Shown here: piece by piece, positions 35,501 through 48,648 of the stretch
Position numbering within the stretch: position 1 is the stretch's first letter
Layout: each line of letters opens with the position of its first letter
NCBI RefSeq assembly: GCF_947507565.1
Contig: NC_089188.1
Location: 1,674,001 to 1,738,000 of the forward strand
DNA from: Oscarella lobularis
Lineage: Eukaryota > Porifera > Homoscleromorpha > Homosclerophorida > Oscarellidae
DNA: 64,000 bases
Reading direction: 5' to 3'
Notes under the pieces: model-generated
What the model was told of the DNA's origin: nothing
The model's input: the letters and a program-made list of their open reading frames with translations, nothing else
The model's database searches: none
Made by a program: the position numbers and the translations under genes

Positions 35501-38500
35501 ACTCGCACATACACATCTATATTATAAACTATTATTATACCCATTTCTCCTATTGGTCCTGGAGCCCCAGCGTCTCCAACTTCTCCAGGGCCGCCTCTAG
35601 CACCAGGTGCCCCAGACAAGCCAGGAAATCCTGATTCTCCTTTTGCTCCTTTTGTCCCATTTACACCCCGAACTCCAACTTCTCCTGAACTTCCAGTAAT
35701 ACCAGGAGGACCGTCGTTTCCTGCGCAATAACAAGAATAATAATTGAATTTTATCACTATTAGATCTAGAGTTAGTTGCCTCTTCGGCCAGGATCTCCTG
35801 GATCGCCTTTCTGTCCGACAATTGTGGAAGTAACTCCGGGAGGACCATCTCGTCCGCTTGTGCCATTTACACCCGTCATGCCGCGTGCGCCTTTGTTACC
35901 CTTTGGACCAGGCGGACCTTGACCTCCCTGAACGCCAATATCGCCTATCATGCCTTTTTGTCCCGTTTCACCGAGGCTTCCTTTCTCTCCATTTATTCCA
36001 AGTTCTCCCTTTATCATTCCGGGTTCGCCTTTGAGACCTTTCTCGCCTTTCATACCTGGAAGTCCCGTTCCATTCTCTCCGTCTGGCGCTATAAAAAATT
36101 CCAGCTGCTAGAGAAATAGCGACAAAATACGTCTATACTTCCCAACCTGGTTCTCCCTTTGCTCCTTGGAGACCTGTTGATCCCCTTTCGCCCTGATCAC
36201 CTTGAAAACCCTTTTCTCCTTTTTTGCCCGGCTCCCCGACGTCTCCAGAATTGCCCTGCATTCCCTTGACTCCTCTGGGTCCTTCCGGTCCTTCGTACAT
36301 TATCTCGAAGCCAGAGCTGGATTCAGGTCCAGCTTCGTCACGAAACACGTCATAACCATCGATCCCCTTTGGCCCGCGAGATCCCTTCGTTCCGTTTTCA
36401 CCCTAAAACATCAAAACAATCCTTCCAATCAAATCTCGCTTCTAGTGACAAAACAAAACCTTCATTCCTTTGGGCCCCGGAAGAATAGTAGTTCTGTTCG
36501 CGGTATTTGCTTCCGTATCAAACAAATAAACCAGCCTCATTTCGGTCGTATATCCCGGCTCTCCCGGCTGCCCTTTCTCTCCTTTAGCTCCAGTGACCTA
36601 TGCCAAAATACACTAACAATCAATTCTATGTCTCGCTATCATCGCCAACCGTGTCTCCACGTTCGCCTTTGGGTCCTTGTTCTCTATCATTACCCGGTGT
36701 TCCCGCCTCTCCTGATTCGCCCGTCATTCCAGGTGGACCGGCATCGCCCACAGGACCGGGAGGACCGGGAGGACAGGAATAGCACAGCTTGCTTCTCTCT
36801 CCTTTTCGCCCTTTTTCACCTTTCCCTAATAGCAAATAAGAAGTTATTTTCCATGCAACCATCAAAACACGTAATTCTACGAAGAGTATTGACACGAAGT
36901 CTCACTAGATTTATCATACTAGCATATACTATAAGTACAGCGTGCATCTTCTAACGTACAATAAACAGACCGTGTACTTACGGGAAACGCCTGGAAAGCC
37001 TTGTGGACCTCTCGTGCCTCGGGGTCCGGGTGGACCTGGAGGACCAGGAACGATGGCATTGGATCCCGGTTCGCCTTGCATTCCCACCGGCCCATCTGAT
37101 CCTCTTGAGCCGGAATCGCCTTTCTCTCCCTTGGTTTCATTTCTTATCCCGGGCTCTCCTTGATCTCCTTTAGCTCCTTTTGTGCCGTTCACACCATGAA
37201 ATCCACTAAACCCATCAAAACCAGAGAAACCAGGTGCTCCGCGTGCTCCCGGCATTCCTTCAGCTCCTTTGACGCCGACGTCGCCTTTTATTCCTTCATC
37301 TCCCTTTTCTCCCGGTTCGCCACTTGGCCCGAACACTCCTTTTTCACCTCGCACTCCCTTGTCGCCCGGCGGCACTTGAAAGCCGGGCGGAAAGCCCGAG
37401 TCGCCCTGATCGCCTTTCTCTCCCGGCTCGCCGGCTTCGGCAAGAAAAGCAATGCCGTTGTCGCCCGGAGCACCCTGGCGCCAAAAGTTCAATAAGCAAA
37501 AATAAACGATCCACTAAAACAGGGCAACCTTTTCTCCGTCAATCCTGTTCACTGCATCCTCACCGGCGTCGCCAGTCATACCCTGCATTCGTCACATCCA
37601 TAGGATTATTATCTATTTAGCCGCATCGTTTCTTACTTTGTCTCCCATGTCGCCCGTCATGCCCTTGTCTCCAACCGCTCCGTTCTCTCCAGCAGTACCA
37701 TTCCTTCCCTGAAGGCAGGCGTTCAATAGGTATTAGTCGTCATGCCAAATGATACAATGCTCACCTCGTACCCTGCTTCTCCTTTTTCGCCGCGAGTAAA
37801 ATCCAGCACCTAATGCGTCCAAACAATAAAGATCAGTTTCAAAAAGATTAACTTTTTCGTACCACTTGGATGGCTTCCTCCATATCCACGCTTAGAGGCT
37901 CTCCACCGTCCGCATCACCTGCTTCGCCTTGAGTGCCTTTGATTCCCTGATCGCCTTTAGGTCCAACAATAACCAAACCCATGTCGCCTTTTTCGCCCTA
38001 GTGATCAAGATGTCGGATGCAAAAAGCGCTGTTCTTTTTTATTACCTTAGAACCGTTCTTTCCAGCCAAGCCATCCTCACCCTGTAGACCAGGCAAGCCC
38101 TTTTCTCCCTAAATTGGTTGTCTTCCAGTGACTCGAAAAAATGCAACGTGCTTATGTGACCAAACCTTGCTGCCGACCTCTCCTTTTTTGCCACTATCTC
38201 CCTAAAAAACGCAATTTAGATAAATAAACAAAAAATAGCATTGAGAAACCTCTTCTCCTTGCAATCCAATATTACCCATGTCGCCCTTCGCACCCTAAAG
38301 TCAAACTATAGCATAACTTCGAGCTACACGTTTCCCAACAACCTTTTCGGCCGGAACGAAGAGCGGTGCCGGCTCTCCCGGCTGACCTTTCGGTCCCATG
38401 GCCCCATTCACTCCGTTTTCACCCAAAACGCCTTTTGCACCAGGTATTCCCGGCGTGCCAGGTGTGCCTGGCGTGCCGCACTTGCCAGGCTCGCCATCCA

Positions 38501-39510
38501 TTCCCGTGTCACCTTCAAAGCCTTGCATGCCCTATAAAAGAAACGGTTTTCCGCAACTGTGCCCAATTTCCTCTAGCTATTCGATTATGCATCTATATAT
38601 TTTTTATTCACAGCAATCGAAGTTCTAATAATGCGACGAATATACAAATTCTTACCGTAGGACCCATAGGACCGGGAGGACCCGGCTCTCCACGAAACCC
38701 CTGCAAATAACTCCGTTATATTGCTTGCGCGCTGATATCCTTCTTTTCGACGTACGCGAAATCCTTTATGTCCCTGACTGCCTTTGGAGCCTTCGTCGCC
38801 CTACGCGTGCAACGTCAAGTGAGTCGCTTGGAATTTCTACAGAACCTTACCTGCTCGCCTTTAGGCCCTTGAGGTCCTTCTTCGCCACGATGGCCCTTGG
38901 AGTAAAAAAAACAAAGACGGCAATAGCGCGCGAAAAGCCCGCGAAAAACGAAAGGTCCTCCTTACTTGAACTCCGTCCGAACCGGCTTTTCCATCGTATC
39001 CAGGGCTACCCTAAAAGCGAACAATAGTATCAGTTTTAAAAATCAGTGGTTTGGTGGTGGTTCGGCGCAAGCGGAAGTGCGATAATGATATCCGGGAGGG
39101 CGTGGGCCGGCGTGGGAAGGCGAACCTATGGGGGCGCACTAATGAACCAACGCGATGTAGTAGGAACAGAAAGCTTGCGTTTGGACTGCTTTCACTAGAT
39201 GGCAGCTATATACTCACCCTTTCACCCTTTTCGCACGGACACTTGGGACATCCCGCGCACGCCGCCTACAAAGAGAACCCGTTAGTGTTTTGCATGGAAA
39301 GAGACTCCACGCGTGCATGCACTCTCAAACAACGCCCATCGACTCTATATTGTGCAGATTTCCTACTCTCTCTTTTCGCGATTTTGCCGCCTCGGACGCC
39401 GCTCGTCTTGCGGCTAGCTTTGAGGGTTTTGCACTGGCAGGCGTCAAGAGACCGACGACGACGACGACGACGACGACGACGATCGCGACCAACGAGCAAC
39501 CGCGTCGCAT
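32502..39510 (-). CDS. Collagen type IV alpha chain (minus-strand chain)
   Basis: Basement-membrane network collagen. Exon 1 (39510-39367) encodes a signal peptide whose core is a run of valines. Exon 2 gives a short 7S-like Cys cluster [16 protein letters not shown] long Gly-X-Y region with many exons follows, with interruptions including a CxxC pair (LCYSCPPG) near 36780 and several Gly-Arg-Gly-Asp sites. The NC1 domain (about 33330-32502) has two C4 repeats: [36 protein letters not shown], then [37 protein letters not shown]. It ends with a 20-residue tail after the last Cys. It is paired head to head with the plus-strand chain. Alpha1-like or alpha2-like identity is not assigned. Confidence 0.93.
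39453..39483. repeat. CGA/GTC repeat coding poly-valine in a signal peptide
   Basis: About ten trinucleotide units. On the minus strand they are read as GTC and form the hydrophobic core of the collagen signal peptide. Confidence 0.9.
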
Positions 39511-40131
39511 CTCAAATAACGAACGATGAACGCGACGAGGCAAACAACGACGAATGTATCGCCTGTGCCGGCAGCGACGAACCGAAATATGGATCACGTG
39601 CTTCGTAGACCAATTAGTCGCAGACAAAAGAAAACCGCACATTCGGGCGGACATACGCGCCACGCGTCCGCTTGATATGCAACTCGCAGGGAGTTGTGTC
39701 TATCGCATGACAAACTGTTTTGGTTCTATCTCTGCTGGGAGGCGAATTCGCATTGTTGACGAAAACGTTTGAGCTGCATGACCGGAAACCAGGTGCGCTC
39801 AAACCGTGCTCGTTAAGTCGACCAGACGGTAATAAGTCTGGTCGGTTTCACGGGCGAATCCGCACTCGTGCAACCTCCTTTCGACCAGTCGGTTCACAAC
39901 AGGTGCACGCTCGTAAAAAAGCCATGTGTTCGTTTGTTGTCATTACGGCCCACCAAATTAGTCTACTGTGAAACCTTAACTCAATTATCTCCCTAATACA
40001 AAGTCTAAATCAATCGCGCTGTATCTGGGCCGGCTCGCGCACACCGCAATCTTCTCGGCTCTACAGCCATCGATTGTCTGCTGTTCAGCTAGTTTTCTGC
40101 TGATCGTGTCGCTTTCGTCCGAATCGAGGAG
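39511..40131. promoter_or_regulatory. Bidirectional promoter of the collagen IV pair
   Basis: 621 bases between the two divergent ATGs. It contains a CAGGTG E-box-like hexamer at 39900-39905. No TATA box near either start is obvious. Head-to-head COL4 pairs with a shared promoter are also known in vertebrates (COL4A1/A2, A3/A4, A5/A6). Confidence 0.7.
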
Positions 40132-43100
40132 ATGCAGAAGTGGCTTACCTTTGCTTTTCTCCTCCTCGCCGTCGCGGCCCTAATTGACTTGTCGTCGTCG
40201 CAGAGCGCCGAGCTCCCGACGATAGAAGAAGAAGAAATCTCTCCGACGCCTCAAGATGAGCAGGTAAGACCGAACGAACGGAGTACGTACGCGCGGCCGC
40301 GAATAATTAAAATGCATTGAACCGTGGCCAAAGTGGTCCTTGCCTGATCGAGTGCACGCTCGCGTGCAGATAGTATTATTCGCGTCGACTTTTCAGTGCA
40401 ATTCTGCGTTCTGGCAGCGCTGTTGTATCGAAACAGCAGCGCTGCCGCATCCGCCATCACGATCTCACGGCTCACGTGCCGGCGACAATGGTCGCCATCG
40501 TGCGTGTGGCGGGGGTGGAGTGGTTTCGCCACCCTTGTAGTACAACAAACGCATTTTTTTCTCCGTGTTTAGAAGCCGTGCAGCGACTGCAAAACGGGAC
40601 GATGCGACTGCGTCGGGAGAAAGGGCGAACGGGTAAATTGATTCGGAGTTGCGCGACAAAAGCCCCAAAGGATTTTTTACAGGGATTGCCTGGTGTTCCT
40701 GGAACTAACGGCATCCCGGGAAGTACAGTAAGTCGTCGAATATTTGATTGTCTTGTCGCCACCGCTTGACGATTCTCACCTATTCATTAGGGGAATCCGG
40801 GCCCGGAGGGACAGCGCGGACAAAAGGGAACAAAGGCAGGATTTTTCCAGCAATTACGTTTTACGTCAGTGCGTGCGATCGTCTGATTTGATATAGGGAG
40901 AGCATGGAGTTTCTGGGGAACGAGGCGAAAGAGGGGAAACTGTAAATTCGACATGGAGCGGAAGCAGTTGCGGTTGTTATTCTTTGGTGGTTTTGTAGGG
41001 ACCTGTTGGATATCCAGGACGGGCTGGTCCCGCTGGCATGATGGTTAGATTAAATAAAACAAATAGATGTCGTTTTTCTGACGCAAATTGCTATAGGGAG
41101 AGCAGGGACCGCCGGGGCCGAAAGGTTGGCTAGGCATAGACGGCTGCAATGGAACGGACGTACTGAGACAACGCGATAAAATACCGAATCTTAGAAGTTG
41201 TTTTTAGGGACGTCCTGGTAGACATGGACAAAAAGGAGATGTCGGTGAACCTGGCATTCCAGGCGAAGACGGTTCTGCGGGACAAAAGGTTAGATTTTTT
41301 CGTTGCTTATCACTTTCAATTGACTTCCTATGTAAAATAATAGGGCGAGCCCGGAAATACAACTGTAGTCCAAGGAGTAAAAGGACAAAAGGTTTGTCAC
41401 TAGTTTTTATTAGTTGCCTCTTTGCAGTACCGTCTTCTTCAGGGCGATGTTGGACCAGGTGGTCCCAAAGGTGAAACGGTAAGCTTATGCGCCTTTGCTG
41501 ACAGAAACGAAAAACGCTTTTTGAACTAAACCAGGGACTCGATGGCGAGAAAGGAGACACTGGAGAAATGGTAGGCTTTTCTGCACTCACATTTTGAGAA
41601 TGCTAAATTACCTATACAGGGTGACGTCGGAGAACCTGGCGAAACAGTACAAATTTCATTGCATAGCATGACGACCGTGTATCTAAGTTTGCTGTAGGGA
41701 GAACCTGGAATTGATGGCCTTCAAGGAGAGCCGGCAAGTTTATACGTACGCACTGATTTGCAAGCTAAAACTTTTTATAGGGAGAGAGAAGCGAGCCAGT
41801 ACCAGGCCCGCCAGGAAATCAAGTAGCTGCTCTAGGCTCATTTTTTTGCAACGGCAAACCTACTGTTTTTTTGTAGGGTTTCAAAGGCGAAAAAGGCGAA
41901 CCTGGTCGCCTAATGATTATAAACAGAACAACAGAAATTGAATTCAACTTTACAAAAGTACAACTGCCAGTTACTCCTACACGTAGAGCAAACTTTTATC
42001 TCTTGCAGGGAGATAAAGGAATGAAAGGAACTGATGGCAGAGACGTATAAGAACATTCCATTTTAACTTTTGTGTAACAGTATTGTTTTGCAGGGTTTAG
42101 ATGGTAGTGAAGGCGAAAAGGTTCATTGCATAAAATACGTTAACACGTTGTCAAATAATTTTCTATGCAGGGAGATACTGGCCCAAAAGGAGATCAGGGC
42201 ATTTCCGGAAGCAAAGTAATGTACCAGAGATTTTATTTTTAAATGTACCAATTAGTTGTACATTTTTAGGGCGACAAAGGCAGTCCTGGCGAGTCGATCG
42301 AAGGCGAAACGGGGCAAAAGGGCGAGGCAGGAAGAAACGCTACGGGCGAAAAGGGAACACCAGGACTGAAGGTAGCTTCCAAGCGTTAAACACTCGTTTA
42401 TTTCATCACTTTGGGCTGAAGGGCGAAAAAGGAGAACCCAGTAATTTAACTATAGCTGATTTGAAAGGAGATGCTGGCACGAAGGGTGACACTGGGGCGC
42501 AAGGAATGAAAGGAGAACCAGGCACCAAGGGCGAACCGGGTGATGAGTGTGCACCTGGTGAGCCTGGTCCTCCTGGTGAAAGAGGAGTACAAGGACCGCA
42601 AGGAAGAGACGGAATGAACGGCGTCGATGGCATTGACGGACTTCCTGGAGCAGTTGGCGAAAAAGGAGACAAAGGCGCTATGGGGCTCCCTGGTATGGCC
42701 GAAAGAGGTGACAAGGGAGACAAAGGATCGCAGGTAAGAGCAAGTGCTATCTTCTTTGCCAACTGTAACACTACAAATCTAGGGATTACCGGGAGCTACA
42801 GGACCTGCAGGTCTAAACGGATCATCTCTTCTAGGCCCGCCAGGACCTCCGGGTTCTGCTGGAAACCGTGGCCCTCCAGGACCACCTGGTATCTCATACA
42901 AAACTAGTGGAATAAAAAACAGTTGAAATCTTGCCTTAGGAGTTAAAGGAGATTTTGGAGACAAGGGAGATATTGGTCTTCCAGGAAATTGTAGTACGTG
43001 TCCAGCTGGGCTCAATGGTACTGCAGGACCACAAGGCCCTCCTGGATCAAAGGGAGAGCCCGGACAGCCTGGTGAAGATGGAACGCCTGGCGCAACTGGA

Positions 43101-46100
43101 TCGAAAGGAGAAAAAGGAGATGCAGGAATTGTAATAAAACCGTATTCAGAGTAGCGTTTCAAAGGTATTTGAGATGTTTAGAGCATAAAAGGGGAGCCCG
43201 GCGAAAAAGGATCTAAAGGGCAGACAGAGACAGTTACTCAAACAATTCAATGTGCTCAAAACGACCCAAACGAGCTCTGCATAACCAATAATCCTGATCA
43301 ACTTCCACAAGACAGACGAGAGCCCGATCTCGAGGTACCTCCTGGACTTCCTTCAACAACTCAACCGCCAAATACCGAATTGCCTACTACTCAATCGCCT
43401 ACACCGTCTAAAGAACCAGAAGGACTTCCAGTAAAGATCAGTTTAATTAAGCTCAAAATTCATACGTGAGCGGTTTTTTTGAAAGGGACCAAAGGGAGAT
43501 AAGGGAGAGGAGGGACTGCCAGGAGACCCAGGAAGTCCGGGCAACTATTCTATCATTGAAGGGCCTGCTGGTCCTCCGGGAATGCCGGGACCTATGGGCA
43601 TTAAAGGAGCGAGGGGAATGAATGGTACAAAAATAAAAACAAATTGCTTTACTTCACGTGGGAGATTGTCTGAATCTGTAGGATCGACCGGGATGAGAGG
43701 AGACAAAGGAGATACAGGAATTCAAGGCATCATGGGTGCAGATGGCATGAAAGGATCTGCTGGTGAACCTGGTCTTCCCGGCTTTGACGGTCCTCCAGGC
43801 GATAAAGGAATGCAGGGAGATGAGGGCGAAAAAGGAAATCAAGGCCCGCCAGGTCAAATTAATTAATTAACCTTGCCAACTAAAAGTATTTTTATTTGAA
43901 CCGATAACTTTTTGCAGGTGAAAAAGGAGTACCTGGCATGAATGGCACTAAAGGCGACGTTGGAATGAAAGGCGACACAGGCGACGCAGGTCCTCTTGGT
44001 CCTGCAGGTCCAATAGGCCCCACTGGTGATCCGGGCGAGCCTGGTTTGTTTATTTCATTCTAGTTTCAGTCGTTTCCATTAGTGGAATTTTAGGATTAAA
44101 CGGAACTGACGGTCCGTCTGGTCCACCTGGTCTTCCAGGAGGTGATGGACCCAAAGGTGAAAAAGGAAATGAAGGAGAAAGGGGAGAGGACGGCACTCCA
44201 GGACCCCGAGGCGACTCAGGAGAACCTGGCCTACAAGGAGAGCCTGGACAAATGGGTCAAAAGGGAGATAGAGGAGAGAATGGAACCAATGGCGAAATGG
44301 GGCCCCCAGGTGAAACTGGCTCAAAAGGCGACACAGGAGTATCTGGGCCGTCTGGCGACCAAGGTAAGCAGCTCATAAAGCACAACAATTCTTTTTCCAG
44401 TGCTTGTGTGTATTAGGCGATCCGGGTCCGCAAGGCGAAAAGGGCACTACTGGAGAAGCTGGTGCACAAGGAGAGCCGGGAACTAAGGGTGATACCGGTC
44501 CAAAAGGAAACGACGGACCGGTAGGACCGGCTGGGGTCAATGGCTCTAAAGGAGAACTGGGAGAAAAGGGCAATACTGGTCCTGTTGGAATTAACGGATC
44601 TAGAGGCGATAAAGGAGCATCTGGCGAGCCTGGTCTAATAGGTCTGCCGGGAGAAAAGGGAGAATCAGGCGAAAAAGGTGATGTTGGATCTCCCGGAAGT
44701 TCTGGCGTGCAGGGCCCGAAAGGAGATTCTGGAACGCCCGGAGAAGCCGGGGGAAAGGGATCTGATGGACCAAAAGGTGATGAAGGAGAGGTTGGTCAAA
44801 AAGGATCCCCAGGCGAAAAGGGTGAGCCAGGAGACAATGGACCAAGTGGATTACCAGGAGTAGATGGGCCAAAGGGAGAAACAGGAGCACCTGGTCTACC
44901 AGGAAACAACGGCACACAGGGAGACAAAGGAGATACAGGCGCAAATGCTACAGGCTTAGCTGGACCCAAAGGAGATGTCGGACCTCCAGGACCTAAAGGA
45001 GATGCAGGAAACGGTATACTAGATATTTACTCTAGCTCAAACTAAATAGTTTGTGTGCTTGTGTACATAGGTGCTGACGGAATGAAAGGAGAAAAAGGTG
45101 CGAACGGCACTGTAGGTCCTTCAGGAGAAAAAGGAGAAAACGGACTTCCCGGGTTTGACGGAGAACAGGGTGAAGAAGGACCGCCTGGTGATCCAGGAAA
45201 TGATGGTGCTAAGGGAGAAAAGGGCGAAAAGGGAAGCACAGGAGAGCAAGGCGAACGCGGTGAAAAGGGCGATCAGGGACTACAGGGAATTGCAGGACCT
45301 AAAGGAGCTACAGGATTTGATGGACAGAAAGGCAACACAGGAGATATTGGAGAAAAAGGAGAAATAGGACCAATGGGTCTTCGCGGAGATCAAGGTGAAA
45401 AGGGACAGAAAGGGGAAGAGGGCATAACAGGTGCAAGAGGAACCAAGGGCGAGGCTGGGCCACTAGGACCAGAAGGACCAGAAGGTAAAATTTTTGATGT
45501 TTTGCATTACGCTTCCTTAAGCAAAGCGCGTTTTTTAGGACCCACCGGTGACGCAGGACCGCCAGGCGAACGAGGTCCTAAAGGAGACAATGGTAGCCAA
45601 GGAATTCAGGGAGAGAAAGGAGACGTCGGACTCCAGGGAATGACTGGAGAACAAGGACCACAAGGAGACGTTGGGCCGGTCGGTCCAATAGGCAATCAAG
45701 GCGAGAAAGGCGACAAGGGCGATATTGGAGATATTGGTAGGACTGTAATCATGTTCAGAAGAACAATTGACACAGAGAGGTTTTTCAATAGGCGAGAAAG
45801 GGTCCGTTGGTCTGCCAGGACTAAACGGCACTGACGGGGTTGACGGAGAAAAAGGAGACGTTGGAGCACCGGGAGTCGAAGGCCCAATAGGAGACCAGGT
45901 TCATACCGCATGTCACCGTTTACACATGTCTACGTATGTGCTTATAGGGAGATATTGGTCAAATGGGAGACAAAGGACAAAGAGGACCAAAAGGATCTAA
46001 AGGAATTCCAGGACTAACAGGAGAGACTGGATTAAAAGGTAAGGTCATGTTGATGTTGCAACTATTACAACCGAAAACCTTTTTCTCAGGTGACACGGGC

Positions 46101-47546
46101 GATGTCGGCTCGGTTGGTTTTGACGGAGAGAAAGGAGAGAAAGGAGAGGCAGGAATACCTGGAATAGACGGCACTGCTGGCGATAAGGGAGACACCGGTC
46201 CAAAAGGAGCTAAAGGTGATAGAGGCAACGAAGGAGTAAAGGGTGACAAGGGTGCGCCAGGACAAATTGGTAGTGAAGGACCGAAAGGAAATACCGGTAT
46301 TGACGTTGGTGACAGAATGCGTTTTCTCTGCAAACGAATATAATTCCCAGGTGCCGAAGGACCTCTTGGAGAACAAGGCCAAAAGGGAGATATAGGCGAA
46401 ACTGGTCGTGATGGGCCACAAGGCGATATAGGTAACCTCTTACCAAATTATTATCCAAGTCTGACTACGCAACACAGGACAACGTGGTAAACGCGGCCAC
46501 AAAGGCGAAAAGGGTACTACGGGGCAAAAAGGAGACACTGGTCCAAGCGGAGAACAAGGTATTCAAAACAATTTATCCTCAGGAGCTCGTTGATTCCGTT
46601 TCTGCAGGAGTAAAAGGAGAAATGGGTTTTCAAGGCGAGAAAGGCGACGTTGGCTCGCCGGGCGAAAAAGGAAATGAAGGCATGCAGGGAGATATCGGAA
46701 TGAGAGGCAATTCGGGCGAATCGGGACTGCCTGGGACGGCGGAAGCCGGATGGCTTCTTGTCGTACACAGTCAAACGACAGACCTACCAAGCTGTCCCGA
46801 CGGATCAGCGATGCTCTACTCGGGCTACAGTTTCTTGCAATCGCTTGGAAACGGCTACGGTCACGGGCAAGATCTCGGAAGGCCGGGATCATGTCTCAGG
46901 GTTTTTAGCACTATGCCGTTTATGCATTGTTCCAGCTCGCAAGTAAGGCTTTAAAAAATCAGAACGAAAAACAAGAGAGCGAGTGTTTTCTTCTAGTGTT
47001 TGGTGGCGGAGAGGAGTGACATCAGCTATTGGCTCACTACCGATCAGGTCATGCCGGTGAACCAAGAGGATGACGACGGCAACATCGCTAAATACATTAG
47101 CCGCTGTGCAGTGTGCGAGACAAAGTCGAGAACGATAGCCGTTCACAATCAATCTACAGGGGTGCCGGATTGTCCCCGAGGCTGGGACAGCGTGTGGCAA
47201 GGATTTAGCTTTATTGCGGTAAGAAGATGAAATTTAGACGCGAAAAGTGGCTGATTCAGTTTTTTCTCTCTTCTCACAGCAAACAAACGACGGTGCCGAA
47301 GGCGGCGGACAGAGTCTGTCGTCACCGGGATCCTGTCTGCGGCGTTTCTATCCTATGCCCTACATCGAGTGCTATCCGCGAGGAAACTGCAAATACTCGT
47401 CGCCGGGACTCAGTTTTTGGCTATCGCCCTTGGACGACACGGAGCCGCCATTTGATCCGCCCGTTCGACAAACTATTTCCGATCCGGGCGAAGAGGATCC
47501 GCCGGTGAGTAAATGCCGCGTCTGCTCCAAACGCATCTTCAACTGA
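40132..47546 (+). CDS. Collagen type IV alpha chain (plus-strand chain)
   Basis: Partner chain. Exon 1 (40132-40263) has a signal peptide ([19 protein letters not shown]) and an acidic stretch. Exon 2 (from 40573) has the 7S-like Cys cluster [20 protein letters not shown]. The first third is split into many tiny exons of 25-60 bases starting at a Gly codon; later exons are long. Interruptions include CSTCPAG near 42990 and a proline/threonine-rich block with two Cys at about 43220-43435. The NC1 (about 46750-47546) reads [81 protein letters not shown]. Base use differs from the partner chain: more GGA and AAA codons. Confidence 0.94.
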
Positions 47547-47737
47547 AAGAAGGTGTTCACTGTTGGGATCGAGGGGGAGCGGGGTTAGATTGCACTATTA
47601 AAGTCAGTTAGTTGGACTGTAAATTATCGTCGTTTTGGAAAGCATTTTTGTTGTAGTATTTTCTGTGGTACTGGTTTTTTTGGAATTTCGATATATGACG
47701 TCATAGAAATTTACCTTTCTTAGCGCGCGCCGCTAAG

Positions 47738-48428
47738 ATGAAAGTCTTCGTGTATTGTTGTCTCGGTGCCCTATTCTTGACCTCGGCGCATGCTACTTGC
47801 TACTATTGTGACGGAAATCAGACGATGGGGACAGAAAAAGCGTTCTGCTTCGATGCATCGCTACAACCTCATAAGGCTCATTGCCCGAACACGACGAACG
47901 ACACCGTGATCTTCGTATCCAATTGCACGAAGAGCCCTTGCGCTTGCTCCAAGGACGAACAAGCGAAGAGCGCGTTCGATGACTTCGTCGACGTCCTTCG
48001 CAACAGTCTGACCAATTTCAACGAGACACGTTTGAAAAAATGCAAGGTTAGTGACGTAACCATTTTTTTCGAGTCTAACTAACTAAAGGTTCGGTTGTCA
48101 GGAAAAGTATCGCAATTGGGTTTGCTCGACAATGATTGAAATTGAAATTAAAAAAAACGCCACGCAGGAACGGGTCAAACCCTCTTTGAATGCGTGTCAT
48201 TCGGTTTTGAATCACTGTCCTAGCTTTACTCCTGGCGACAGCTACTCGTTCTTGGGCGTTCCAGCATTTTCTTGTCCACGTGAGACATTTCAAATGAACG
48301 AAATATTGTACTAATTCTTCTTCTTTCAAGGAAACGGTCTCAACCAGGATTATAATAACTTTACTAACAGTAACTCAGACTGCGTTTTACTGAATGCGTT
48401 GGAGCTAGATAGATATTTGTATTTGTAG
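47738..48428 (+). CDS. Small secreted cysteine-rich glycoprotein
   Basis: Three exons: 47738-48046, 48102-48279 and 48331-48428, giving 194 residues. There is a clear signal peptide (MKVFVYCCLGALFLTSAHA), many cysteines and several N-glycosylation sites (NQT, NTT, NCT, NET, NFT). The C-terminal half (KYRNWVCSTM ... ACHSVLNHCPSF ... FSCP) has spacing reminiscent of the second half of a frizzled-type cysteine-rich domain, but the match is weak. No membrane anchor. I do not recognise the family. Confidence 0.75.
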
Positions 48429-48468
48429 CTTATACGTATCTTTGTCTGTGTGAATTTGAGAGTTGATC

Positions 48469-48474
48469 AATAAA
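48469..48474 (+). terminator. Polyadenylation signal
   Basis: AATAAA 41 bases after the stop of the secreted cysteine-rich protein gene. Confidence 0.6.
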
Positions 48475-48648
48475 TTCAGATTTCTAGCTTGCGTTTCCTC
48501 TGTCGTTGGTAGAGTAACTCGTTGATCACTTGGAACACTCGAAGGTGCTCAGGGACAATTCTTCCCCTTTTATTTATGCAGATGCGGTCACGAGGCAAGA
48601 CGTCATAGCAAACTGATCCTCTTGTAGACATCGTTCTTCTGGTCCCAA

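Noticed and set aside
39325-39663. Poly-valine stretch first read as a repeat artefact.
   Set aside because: It follows an ATG, is flanked by a proper cleavage-like ASA region and a good donor, and joins in phase to the collagen Cys cluster, so it is a real signal peptide.
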